From NCBI RefSeq assembly GCF_001597745.1, contig NZ_LUHJ01000026.1, forward strand, positions 394,809 through 458,808: a stretch of 64,000 nt of DNA, written 5' to 3'. The position numbers and the translations under genes were made by a program. Origin of the DNA: Anabaena sp. 4-3 (GTDB taxonomy: Bacteria > Cyanobacteriota > Cyanobacteriia > Cyanobacteriales > Nostocaceae). The notes below the pieces were generated by a model. That model was given only the letters and a program-made list of their open reading frames with translations, made no database searches and was not told the DNA's origin. Shown here in pieces: positions 9,175 to 17,901 of the stretch. How positions within the stretch are numbered: the stretch's first letter is position 1; each line of letters begins with the position of its first letter.

Positions 9175-10263
9175 ATGAAAATTGCCCTAGTTCATGATTA
9201 TTTAACGCAGCGTGGTGGAGCAGAACGCGTCTTTGAACTACTTTGTCACCGTTATCCAGAAGCGGATATTTTTACATCTTTATATGATCCTGAGAGAACT
9301 ATCGATGTAGGCGATCGCATAGTTAAGACAACTTTCTTACAAAAAATTCCTGGTGCAGCCAAATATTTTAGATTAATGGCTCCCTTATATTTTCCTGCCT
9401 TCCGGGCTTTAGATTTGCAAGACTACGATTTAATTATTAGCAGTAGTACCAGCTTTGCCAAAGCAGTGAAAAAGCGACAAGATGCCAAACACATTTGCTT
9501 TTGTCATAATGTCACTCGTTTCTTGTGGGATACAGAAACTTATTTACGAGAATATAGTGACTATCGCTACTTTGCCCCCTTCATCCAAAGAATTTTTCAA
9601 TTAATGAGAGATGTAGACCTGAAATATGCTCAGGAACCTGATATCTACATTGCCAATTCCAGCACAGTTGCCCGCCGCATTCACAAGATTTACGGCAAAC
9701 AAGCACTGATGATTAACTATCCTATCGATACCAGTAACTTTATTTTTTCAGATACCAAAGATGAATACTATTTAGCATCGGCGCGGATGATTAGTTATAA
9801 GCGACTCGATATCATAGTTGAAGCATTTAACTGGTTAGGATGGCCGTTATTAATATCTGGAGATGGCCCAGAAAGAGAACGATTACAAGCTAAAGCGTTG
9901 GATAATATTCAATTTTTAGGTCATGTCAGTGACAGCCAACGTAAAGATTTGTTTGCGAAAGCGAAATCCATAATAGTAGCAGCCTTAGAAGACTATGGTT
10001 TAGTACCTGTAGAGGCTAATGCTAGTGGTACACCAGTGATTGCTTATGGCGCAGGTGGTGTATTAGATACGCAAATACATAGACACACCGGAGTATTTTT
10101 TACCAGACAAACACCGGAATCTTTACAAACTGCATTATTAGAGTCCGGAAAAATTGCTTGGAATTATGAAAATATTCGTAATCATGCTGTGAATAATTTT
10201 TCAGAACAAGTCTTCTTTAACAAAGTTGAGCGAGTTATTGACGAAACTTGTGGTGTCAATTGA
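9175..10263 (+). CDS. Family 4 glycosyltransferase
   Basis: The start MKIALVHDYLTQRGGAERV is a hallmark of GT4 retaining transferases with a GT-B fold (WbaZ-like mannosyltransferase group). The donor-binding part is visible as ISGDGPERERLQ, followed by VPVEANASGTPVIAYGAGG. It is 362 residues long. It probably adds one sugar to a lipid-linked intermediate on the inner face of the plasma membrane. The exact donor cannot be read from sequence. It lies between the nucleotide-sugar genes and the tyrosine kinase gene. Confidence 0.88.
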   Translation: MKIALVHDYLTQRGGAERVFELLCHRYPEADIFTSLYDPERTIDVGDRIVKTTFLQKIPGAAKYFRLMAPLYFPAFRALDLQDYDLIISSSTSFAKAVKKRQDAKHICFCHNVTRFLWDTETYLREYSDYRYFAPFIQRIFQLMRDVDLKYAQEPDIYIANSSTVARRIHKIYGKQALMINYPIDTSNFIFSDTKDEYYLASARMISYKRLDIIVEAFNWLGWPLLISGDGPERERLQAKALDNIQFLGHVSDSQRKDLFAKAKSIIVAALEDYGLVPVEANASGTPVIAYGAGGVLDTQIHRHTGVFFTRQTPESLQTALLESGKIAWNYENIRNHAVNNFSEQVFFNKVERVIDETCGVN

Positions 10264-10366
10264 AGAAGAAGACTGTCCTTTTATTTCAGCTTGGGCAATT
10301 AGTGAAAATTACCAAATCTGATTTGTTAGTAGTTCACGTAGCGTCTCGCAGATAAGGATAATAAAC

Positions 10367-12598
10367 GTGGTTCAAAGCAGTCTAAGCACCAATATCGTCA
10401 CTTCAAATCAAGATACAGAACCTAGCTATGGAAAAATTTTTACGGTACTTATTCGGAGATTTCCTTGGTTTTTAGCAGTATTGTTCACCACAATTGCCTT
10501 AGCAGCTTTCATCACTTCTAAAACCAAACCTACCTACAAAAGTACAATGCAGTTGTTGGTAGAACCTAACTACCAAGGTAGAAGAGAGACAGCCGGGCCA
10601 GAAACTCAATTTCTCGAACCTGATGTCCAGATAGATACTGCAACTCAACTTAATTTGATGCAGAGTTCAGGACTGATTCAAAAAGCAGTTACAAAACTAC
10701 AATCTGAATATCCAAATATTACTGTCGCTGACATTAAAAATGCTTTAGTCTTGAATCAAATCAAGACGAAAGAAGATAATGTAGCGACTAAAATTTTCCA
10801 GGTAGACTACACAGCTAACGATGCCGAAAAGACGCAAAAAGTTCTGGCTGCTATTCGTCAAGTTTATGTGGAATACAACAAAGAACAGCAGGATATGCGT
10901 CTGCAAAAAGGTCTACAAGTTATCAGAGAACAATTAAGCAAAGCCAGCGAAGAAGTAAACGCGGCTGAAGCCAACTTACAACGGTTCCGCAGAAATCAGA
11001 ATTTAATTGATCCAGTTGCACAGGCTAAAGCTTTAGAAGATGCTTTGAACGCTGTTGAACAGGAACGCCGTACTACTCGTTCTCAGTATCAAGAGGCTTT
11101 AGCCAAGCAAAAATCTTTGCAAGAACAACTCAACCGTTCTCCTCAAAATGCTTTAGTTGCTTCCCGTCTGAGTCAGTCTACTCGCTATCAAGGCTTACTC
11201 AACGAAATTCAAAAAACAGAACTGTCGTTGGCTCAAGAACGCCTACGCTTTACAGATGAGACTCCTAGCGTGCAGAAGTTGAAAGAACAACTGCAAAGCC
11301 AAAAGGAATTATTGCAACAAGAAGTAGGCAGAACTTTAGGCTTTAAAGGAGTCAGTGTTTTCAATTCCAGGGAACCGCTTCTGGAACAAGGACAACTAGG
11401 TGAAATTGACCTTAACCTTGCTAGTCAACTGGTAGAAACACAGACAACTATAGTTGCATTAAGTGCGCGTGACCAAAGTTTGGCACAGAAAGAAAATCAG
11501 CTACGTCTAGAAATCAAACGCTTTCCGCCCCTATTGGCTTATTACAACCGCATACAACCACAGTTACAATTTAGTCGCGAAAGATTGGAGCAACTGTTGC
11601 GGGCAGAACAGCAATTGCGCCAAGAATTAGCCAAGGGTGGATTTAATTGGGAAGTTGTGGAAGAACCCCAACTAGGTGTGAAATTAGGCCCTAACCTCCA
11701 GCAAAATCTGATGTTGGGTGCAGTGGTAGGGTTAATGTTGGGTGGTATTGCCGCCTTTATTCGGGAAGCATCTGATGATTCTGTTCACACTACGGCTGAG
11801 TTAGAAAAACAAGCTGCTTTGCCTTTGTTGGGAACTACTCCTAAACTAGCACCAGCTAAAACCAAAGAATCTATGATTAAGCTACCTTTTGGTAAGCCAG
11901 AAATACCTGCACCTTGGACGATTGAGGTTTTACAATCTCCTCACCGTTGGGAATCTTTGGATCTGATTTACAAAAATATCGAACTTTTAAATTCTGTCTC
12001 TAGCTTGAAGTCGTTGATGATTTCCTCGCCTGTGGTGGATGAGGGTAAGTCAGCTTTCGCTTTGGGTTTAGCGATGAGTGCGGCGCGGTTACATAAACGG
12101 GTACTGTTGATTGATGCTAACTTACGTCATCCGAGTCTGCATGAACAGCTAAATATTCCCAATGATCAAGGGCTTTCTACTCTCTTGGCTAGTGAGATCA
12201 CTTTGCCTAATCAGATTGGAACTCATTCTGTAGGCTCAACCTATATTGATATTTTAACGGCTGGCCCTCAACCTGCTGATGCTGCTAATCTTTTGAGTTC
12301 TCCCCGGATGCAGGAATTGATGAACGCATTTGAGGAGAACTATGATTTAGTAATTATCGATGCGCCGCCTGTTTTGGGTTTGGTGGATGCGATGCTGACG
12401 GCTTCCTCTTGTCGGAGTGTGGTATTGGTAGCTAGCATCGGTAGGGTAACTCGCAGCCAAATCGCCCAAGCTACAGGTATGTTGAGTAGGTTAAACCTGA
12501 TTGGAGTTGTGGCTAATGGGGTGGCTAACTCTGATAGTACCTATGTACAGTATGCTAGGGAATATCGATATGCTCTACAACAAGCGGTAGAGAAGTAG
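10367..12598 (+). CDS. Wzc-like polysaccharide chain-length regulator with tyrosine autokinase domain
   Basis: GTG start with AAGGAT about 10 bases upstream. Residues 33-52 and 448-465 are the two membrane helices that bracket a long coiled-coil periplasmic Wzz domain. The cytoplasmic BY-kinase domain has a Walker A with DEGKS at 558-562, Walker A' (VLLIDANLRH) near 579-588, and Walker B Asp665 in LVIIDAPP. The C-terminal tyrosine cluster (Y726, Y729, Y733, Y735) supplies autophosphorylation sites. Such proteins set polymer length and coordinate export. The sequence just before the start carries a fragment of a dispersed repeat (GTAGCGTCTCG) that ends next to the ribosome binding site. No outer-membrane Wza-type gene is visible in the window. 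Confidence 0.92.
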   Translation: MVQSSLSTNIVTSNQDTEPSYGKIFTVLIRRFPWFLAVLFTTIALAAFITSKTKPTYKSTMQLLVEPNYQGRRETAGPETQFLEPDVQIDTATQLNLMQSSGLIQKAVTKLQSEYPNITVADIKNALVLNQIKTKEDNVATKIFQVDYTANDAEKTQKVLAAIRQVYVEYNKEQQDMRLQKGLQVIREQLSKASEEVNAAEANLQRFRRNQNLIDPVAQAKALEDALNAVEQERRTTRSQYQEALAKQKSLQEQLNRSPQNALVASRLSQSTRYQGLLNEIQKTELSLAQERLRFTDETPSVQKLKEQLQSQKELLQQEVGRTLGFKGVSVFNSREPLLEQGQLGEIDLNLASQLVETQTTIVALSARDQSLAQKENQLRLEIKRFPPLLAYYNRIQPQLQFSRERLEQLLRAEQQLRQELAKGGFNWEVVEEPQLGVKLGPNLQQNLMLGAVVGLMLGGIAAFIREASDDSVHTTAELEKQAALPLLGTTPKLAPAKTKESMIKLPFGKPEIPAPWTIEVLQSPHRWESLDLIYKNIELLNSVSSLKSLMISSPVVDEGKSAFALGLAMSAARLHKRVLLIDANLRHPSLHEQLNIPNDQGLSTLLASEITLPNQIGTHSVGSTYIDILTAGPQPADAANLLSSPRMQELMNAFEENYDLVIIDAPPVLGLVDAMLTASSCRSVVLVASIGRVTRSQIAQATGMLSRLNLIGVVANGVANSDSTYVQYAREYRYALQQAVEK

Positions 12599-12754
12599 AA
12601 GGGATTGGGGATTGGGGAATAGGTAAAAATTCTTTTCACCTGCTGCCTCCGCTTCCTGCTCCCTGTTGAATTCATCTGACTTGAGTCATACTTTTTGATT
12701 GTGCGATCGCCTGTTCAGGGTTGCGATCGCACTTGTGTTTTTGCTGGGCTGATA

Positions 12755-12905
12755 TATTAGTCATTAGTCATTGGTCATTAGTCATTAGTCATTGGTCATT
12801 AGTTACAGCAGGGAACAGGGAACAGGGAACAGTCCCCAATCCCCAATTCCCAGTCCCCAATTCCCAGTCCCCAATCCCCAGTCCCCAATCCCCAATCCCC
12901 TGCCT
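12755..12905. repeat. short tandem repeat arrays
   Basis: TTAGTCATTGGTCA-type heptamers (12755-12803) are followed by GGGAACA units and a CCCCAATCCCCAGT array up to about 12905. An open frame across this stretch (12721-12927) is only repeat translated, not a gene. Confidence 0.85.
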
Positions 12906-13475
12906 CCCCACTCTCTGTGTTTCTTAGGAGTTATAATCTCTTCTGCCTTCTGACTTGATTGACAAATTTATATAATTTAATAATTTTATGTCCAAAAAAT
13001 GTTGAAATAAACTTGACTTTTTTAAATGTACAATTTAAACTTTTTTTGTGTTAAAATTAACTCTAAAATTATTACTAAATAAATAAGTATATTTATGCCA
13101 GCTTTATATTTTGGCTGGGAAACACTTTTTATTTAAAGAATAAATAAAGAATCAGTTTTGCTATATAGTTATTTATATGGATTCTTATATCCTAGATATT
13201 GAAATTAATTTTAGGTGACTCAACGGTAATAGTGGACTAGCTTTCTTAAATTTATTGAACATAGTAGACAAGTAGGCAAAATAAACATAATTACAAAGTT
13301 ATTAAGCTCATCATGGGGTAACATACCTCTACATTTACCCAACATCCCTAATTTGTATCCGAGACATCTAAATTTCCAGTTAACTTTCTAATTATGTTGA
13401 CTACTACCTATCTACTTAGTATGTCATCCAGCACGACGTAAATTCAATAAATATATTTCTGCAATTCAAGACAAC

Positions 13476-13638
13476 AGGGAACTCTTAACAGGAACGTTTG
13501 AAGGGGGTTCAATCCCCCATGAACGCCAACCGTCAATAGGTGGGGGTATTAAACGCTGTGATTGGCAGAGGAAACAGCCAACAAATCTCAATTAAACTCA
13601 AAAATTGACTGTTGCCCGTTGTCTATTAAGAGTTCCCT
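13476..13638 (+). ncRNA. candidate structured RNA with terminal stem and nested helices
   Basis: A perfect 13-bp terminal stem joins 13476-13488 to 13626-13638. Inside it are a two-part hairpin at 13495-13525 (a 6-bp stem with two G-T pairs, then GGGGG/CCCCC with loop TTCAAT), a long-range helix joining 13527-13537 to 13604-13614 (CAAC and GTCAAT blocks with one mismatch), and a small hairpin at 13562-13581 (TTGGC/GCCAA). Together these give a multibranch fold of about 160 bases. I do not recognise the family. The strand is uncertain because the fold is symmetric on both; plus is chosen because all neighbours read that way. It could be a leader or sRNA, or a mobile structured element. Confidence 0.5.
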
Positions 13639-13673
13639 CTCCCGTTGGCGCAGCCTCTTGTAGAGAAGGGAGA
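13638..13673. repeat. dispersed repeat hairpin (TCTCCC...GGGAGA)
   Basis: A hairpin with outer stem 13638-13643/13668-13673 and inner CTCT/AGAG. Its core GTTGGCGCAGCCTCT is a small palindromic repeat typical of Nostoc-type genomes; related fragments occur near 10336 and 54280. Confidence 0.6.
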
Positions 13674-13761
13674 TAAACAGGCTACTAGAAAGTTAAACAG
13701 CACAAAACATCGGTCATTTGGCTTTTAACTGAATATCTCAAATCTAGCAGAATTACCAAAG

Positions 13762-13860
13762 TGTCATATCTTGCACCATTCTCAATCAGAATAGGCGATG
13801 CACAGCCCACAACGTAAAACTCATAATCTTAGCTACCTGCTAGCAATGCCCACCCTACAA
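13762..13860. repeat. 99-bp dispersed repeat, copy A
   Basis: Shares its start (TGTCATATCTTGCA), its centre (AAAACTCA, AGCTAC) and its end (GCAATGCCCACCCTACAA) with 36432-36530, and both copies span exactly 99 bases. The left arm of the internal inverted repeat is degenerate in this copy. It lies 142 bases before the hepC start. Confidence 0.75.
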
Positions 13861-14001
13861 AAATTGTCATCAAGCAACGGGTGCAAGATGTGTAAATATC
13901 TATAACTTTGGGCTAGAAAGCACGATTCACATCGCCGTCTTTGACATTGATAGCCTTTGATATCAACTCAGCGATTTACTTGACATAAATCCCAAGACAT
14001 T

Positions 14002-14787
14002 ATGACAAGCACAATAGTTCCAACTCTTCTTCATAACTATCCTGTAACCCCACAACAGCAAGAAAATCGCGCCTCACGCTACACTCTCCAATGGCGGCGG
14101 GGTCAACTGTTGGTAAAGGCTTCTACAAAATTGCCACAGCCATATTTACCTTCTCTAGATAATCAGCAATTGTTAGTAGAATGCTTAAAACATTCACCAG
14201 TCAACTTGGTGAGTATAGATGCCAAACTGGGTAAAACTGTGTTACAGTTCTGGGCTGAGGGCTGTGAACAAGCTAATAAACCTATATTCCTCCGCATACC
14301 TTCTGGTTCTAAATTTTTCCAACGAACTAGCCAAAATGGAATGTGGTTGCAATTGATAAACAGGGTGATTGCCGGCGGATTATTGCTGTTGTTAAGTCCA
14401 ATCATGGCAGTATTGATAATACTGATGCAAGTTTATTCACCCAAGTCAATCTTTACTCGTGAATGGCGTGTAGGACAAAGGGGTAAACTGTTTCGCACGA
14501 TTAAGTTTTGTACTACTCATCAGCAAAATACCACTGTTTTGGGGCGTTGGTTGAGTAAATCAGGTTTAGATCATCTGCCACAATTATGGAATGTGCTACG
14601 AGGTGAAATGAGTTTGATAGGAACTCGTTGTTGGACTTTAGAAGCAGCCATAAGTTTGAGTTTAGAAAGACAACATCAACTCAAGCAACTACCAGTAATT
14701 AACAATTCATGGGAAGTGAAGGCAGAAGCCCAGGTGTTACATTTGGACGGACAAACCTGTAGTTTAAAAGAGGGTGTAAGGGTGTAA
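14002..14787 (+). CDS. hepC: HepC-like priming sugar transferase
   Basis: The C-terminal half belongs to the bacterial sugar transferase (WcaJ/RfbP/CpsE) family, which loads the first sugar-phosphate on undecaprenyl phosphate. A hydrophobic helix at about 121-147 is followed by [20 protein letters not shown] and [20 protein letters not shown], the catalytic signature (usually [21 protein letters not shown]). At 261 residues it lacks the N-terminal four-helix part of full-length members; residues 1-115 are not recognisable. HepC of Anabaena is such a protein and lies directly before hepA, as here, and is needed to make heterocyst envelope polysaccharide. The symbol is given on family plus synteny. 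Confidence 0.8.
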   Translation: [261 protein letters not shown]

Positions 14788-15101
14788 GGGAAAGACTCTT
14801 TCATGTTTGGTTATCGGTTTTGCTCGTGATTAACTGTGATGTAACTGTGTTGAGTACAAAGTGGTGCCAATAAAACTACCATTCAGCAGTGCTGAGTTGA
14901 AGTATTCACTCAGCACTACATCTGTAAATAGAGTATGATTTTTCTGTAAAATTTTACTACTTTACAACATCTTTAAATCAGTGAGTTTTTTTGAGGATTA
15001 TGACAGTAATTGATAAATTTATCTGTTGGCTGATAATAAAGCCGAATTAGTTACTTAGCGTATATCGCTGATAAATAACCAAGTCTGATTAGAAAATAAT
15101 C
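14788..15101 (+). promoter_or_regulatory. hepC-hepA intergenic (hepA upstream) region
   Basis: 314 bases with no open frame. hepA of Anabaena is known to be induced during heterocyst differentiation and to need upstream sequence for it, so this gap and the end of hepC are the likely control region. I could not find a TCCGGA-type or GTA-N8-TAC motif in it. Near-direct repeats of CAGTGCTGAGT and CACTCAGCACTA occur around 14883-14920 and form an imperfect inverted repeat. Confidence 0.45.
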
Positions 15102-16952
15102 ATGCGTTTTCAACCAAATCAACTCATCCGTAATCTATTAAAAGCTACTAGCTTCTGGAAAGATAACTATTTAATTTTGCAAGAATTCAAAAAATTCCGC
15201 AAAATAGCAATCTTAGCTTTGGTGTTCTCAGTGCTAGCGGCTACTTTTGAAGGTGTAAGCATTGGATTTTTACTTTCATTTTTGCAAAGTTTAACCAGCC
15301 CAGATGCTCAACCAGTCAAAACAGGTATAGAATGGTTTGACATTTTAATTTTAGGGGCGAAAGAACCAGCGATTAATCGGTTGTATCGGATATCTGTACT
15401 GATTTTATTCAGTGCTTGGTTACGAGCAACCTTTAATTATTTTAGCCAAGTTTATATAGAATTAGCGCAATTATATCTTGGCGATCGCCTGCGAAAAAGT
15501 ATTTTTGAACAACTGCAATCTTTCCAACTGAGTTACTTTAGTAAAATTTCCTCTGGGGAACTATTTAACACGATTACCACAGAAATTGAAAGAATTAAGC
15601 AGGTTTTCAGTGGTGCAGCCTTTTTATTGACTAGAGGCTTGGCAGTTCTGGTTTATGTAATTTCCATGTTTGTGATTTCATGGCAGCTAACATTAGTATC
15701 TACCATGTTATTTTCATTGTTAGCGGTAGGCTTATCTAATTTGAATGCCAGAGTGCGCGAAACCAGTTTCGGAATGTCGGTGGCTAATGGAAATTTTACA
15801 TCAGCAGCCGTAGAATTTATTAATGGGATGCGGACAGTTCACGCCTTTGGAACTCAAAATTTTGAACGCGATCGCTACTACAAAGCTAGTCAAGAAGTCG
15901 TCAGTTCTACTACCAAAGTCATCATCACCTGGACATTGGTAAAACCAATTGCAGAAGCTATCGCTACCACTGTCTTAGTCGGGATGATTGTATTAGCATT
16001 CACTAACTTTGTCTCTGATGGTCAGTTACAAATTTCTTCTCTATTAACCTTTTTCTTTGTACTCTTCCGACTTGTCCCATTTATTCAAGATATTAATGGC
16101 ACTAGAGCATTTTTAAGCAGCTTGCAAGGTTCGGCAGACAATATTAAAAACCTGCTGAGAACGGATGATAAGCCTTATTTCCAAAATGGTAAAATCAAAT
16201 TTACCGGCTTAAAAAGGTCAATTGATTTAGTATCTGTAGATTTTGGTTACAGTCCTGATCACTTAATTTTGCGTGACATTACCTTGAGCATTGAGAAAGG
16301 TAAAACTACAGCTTTAGTTGGTGCGTCTGGTGCTGGTAAAACCACACTAGCTGATTTAATTCCTCGCTTTCATGATGCTACTCAAGGCGATGTTTATTTA
16401 GATGATATCGACATTAGGAAGTTTGAGATTAATTCCTTACGTCGCAAAATCGCTGTCGTTAGTCAAGACACGTTTATTTTTAACACTTCTGTTTGGGAAA
16501 ATATCGCCTACGGTACACCAGAAGCGACTCCAGAACAAATTAAAGAAGCGGCAAAACTAGCTAACGCCTTGGAATTTATTTTAGAAATGCCTGAAGGCTT
16601 TGACACCAAACTAGGAGATAGGGGTGTACGCTTATCTGGAGGACAAAGACAAAGATTAGCAATAGCTCGTGCTTTATTACGTAACCCAGATATTTTGATT
16701 TTGGATGAAGCAACTAGCGCGTTAGATTCTGTATCAGAGCGATTAATTCAAGACTCATTAGAAAAGCTATCAGCAGGGAAAACAGTAATTGCGATCGCTC
16801 ACCGTCTTTCTACTATTGCTAAAGCCGATAAAGTCGTAGTTCTTGACCAAGGACGCATCGTAGAACAAGGCGGTTATCAAGAATTACTAGAGCAAAAAGG
16901 TAAGCTGTGGAAATATCACCAAATGCAATATGAAATGGGACAAGCTGGATAG
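15102..16952 (+). CDS. hepA: HepA-like ABC exporter for polysaccharide or its lipid-linked precursor
   Basis: A half-size ABC exporter of 616 residues. The first 340 residues hold about six membrane helices. The ATPase domain follows with Walker A GASGAGKT at about 407-414, signature LSGGQRQR at 511-518, Walker B ILILDEATSALDS at about 531, and an H-loop in IAHRLST. This is the MsbA/PglK-type layout, which fits flipping or export of a lipid-linked saccharide. HepA of Anabaena is required for the polysaccharide layer of the heterocyst envelope. The position after hepC and before several transferases matches that locus. Confidence 0.85.
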   Translation: MRFQPNQLIRNLLKATSFWKDNYLILQEFKKFRKIAILALVFSVLAATFEGVSIGFLLSFLQSLTSPDAQPVKTGIEWFDILILGAKEPAINRLYRISVLILFSAWLRATFNYFSQVYIELAQLYLGDRLRKSIFEQLQSFQLSYFSKISSGELFNTITTEIERIKQVFSGAAFLLTRGLAVLVYVISMFVISWQLTLVSTMLFSLLAVGLSNLNARVRETSFGMSVANGNFTSAAVEFINGMRTVHAFGTQNFERDRYYKASQEVVSSTTKVIITWTLVKPIAEAIATTVLVGMIVLAFTNFVSDGQLQISSLLTFFFVLFRLVPFIQDINGTRAFLSSLQGSADNIKNLLRTDDKPYFQNGKIKFTGLKRSIDLVSVDFGYSPDHLILRDITLSIEKGKTTALVGASGAGKTTLADLIPRFHDATQGDVYLDDIDIRKFEINSLRRKIAVVSQDTFIFNTSVWENIAYGTPEATPEQIKEAAKLANALEFILEMPEGFDTKLGDRGVRLSGGQRQRLAIARALLRNPDILILDEATSALDSVSERLIQDSLEKLSAGKTVIAIAHRLSTIAKADKVVVLDQGRIVEQGGYQELLEQKGKLWKYHQMQYEMGQAG

Positions 16953-17059
16953 AAATATTTCGGGAGAATTTCTTTAATCTTTGATGAAGAAAACCAACAA
17001 ACTGCTGTATTCAGCAACAAGCTAAGTAAATAATTCTATCTCTTACTCAGGGAAAACGA

Positions 17060-17899
17060 ATGGTAAATATTGGCTATCATACTGCGCGATTTCAAGGAAA
17101 AATAAATCGTTCTCTATATAAGTCTCTGCTACCTCAAATAGTTAAACGTTCCATTCCCCACCCTGGTAATGTGACGATTAATGTCTATGCTTTATCTTGT
17201 GAACGTGACTTACCAGAACAAGTAGCTAGTATTCGCTCATTTATTCGGAATATCGGCATTCCCCAGACATTTACTGTGATTTCGGATGGTAGCTACACTG
17301 ATGCTAGTTGTCAGTTACTGCGTTCTATTCATCCCTGCGTTGAGGTAGTACCTTTAAACAAGTTGATCAGAACCGACTTGCCGCAATGCGTTTCTGATTA
17401 TGCCCAACAGCATCCGATGGGGAAAAAGTTATCAGCATTGATGTCAATTCCCGTTGATGGTGCAACTATTTACACTGACTCAGATATTTTGTTTTTTCCT
17501 GGTGGAAGTGATTTAGTTGATTTAGCTAATTCAGATAGTAAATCCTCTTATTATCTGCCTGATTGCTCAGTGTCTTTAGATGCACGCATCATTTATGAGC
17601 CAGAAGAAAAATTAAATCCTGTCAATGGTGGATTTATTTTATTTAAGCATGAGTTTGATTGGAATTTGGCAATTGAACGTTTAGCAAACCTGTCCGGACT
17701 GCCGATCTACTTTACTGAACAAACAATTGTACATTTAACAATGCACCATAATCATGGTGTACCACTATGTACAAAAAAATATGTTTTGGATGTTACAGAC
17801 CAATTTATTTATCCTGATAAATTTGCCAGTAAAGAAATTGCTTTACGGCATTATGTAAGTGATGTCAGACACAAGTTTTGGTTTAATTTTGGTTTTTAA
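17060..17899 (+). CDS. Putative GT-A type glycosyltransferase of no clear family
   Basis: I recognise no named family, but the layout is that of a nucleotide-sugar transferase. YTDSDILF places a DxD-like metal site at Asp140/Asp142, VNGGFILF comes later, TEQTIVHL follows, and the C-terminus is rich in His/Trp (LRHYVSDVRHKFW). The N-terminus lacks the usual GT2 start. At 279 residues with no membrane helix it is probably cytoplasmic. It sits between hepA and a GT4 gene whose start is only 2 bases after this stop, so the two are translated together. Confidence 0.65.
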   Translation: MVNIGYHTARFQGKINRSLYKSLLPQIVKRSIPHPGNVTINVYALSCERDLPEQVASIRSFIRNIGIPQTFTVISDGSYTDASCQLLRSIHPCVEVVPLNKLIRTDLPQCVSDYAQQHPMGKKLSALMSIPVDGATIYTDSDILFFPGGSDLVDLANSDSKSSYYLPDCSVSLDARIIYEPEEKLNPVNGGFILFKHEFDWNLAIERLANLSGLPIYFTEQTIVHLTMHHNHGVPLCTKKYVLDVTDQFIYPDKFASKEIALRHYVSDVRHKFWFNFGF

Positions 17900-17901
17900 G
17901 G

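Larger units (their letters stand above)
12599..14001. other. 1.4 kb gene-free region upstream of hepC
   Basis: I find no believable protein gene. The first 300 bases are simple-sequence arrays. Bases 12950-13470 are very AT-rich. Bases 13476-13638 fold into a candidate RNA, followed by a repeat hairpin and a 99-bp dispersed repeat. The final 140 bases lead into hepC. The length is out of line with the tight spacing elsewhere in the island and suggests a regulatory role. Confidence 0.6.

Noticed and set aside
12721..12927. 68-residue open frame
   Set aside because: It is a translation of heptamer and CCCCAAT arrays, visible as repeating HWSLVIS and [10 protein letters not shown] peptides.
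13503..13518. T-arm of a tRNA (GGGGGTTCAATCCCCC)
   Set aside because: No D-arm, anticodon arm or acceptor stem fits around it, and the hairpin is better explained as part of the larger nested fold.
14788..15101. NtcA-type site (GTA-N8-TAC) upstream of hepA
   Set aside because: The nearest candidates have 9 or 11 bases between GTA and TAC, so the spacing is wrong.
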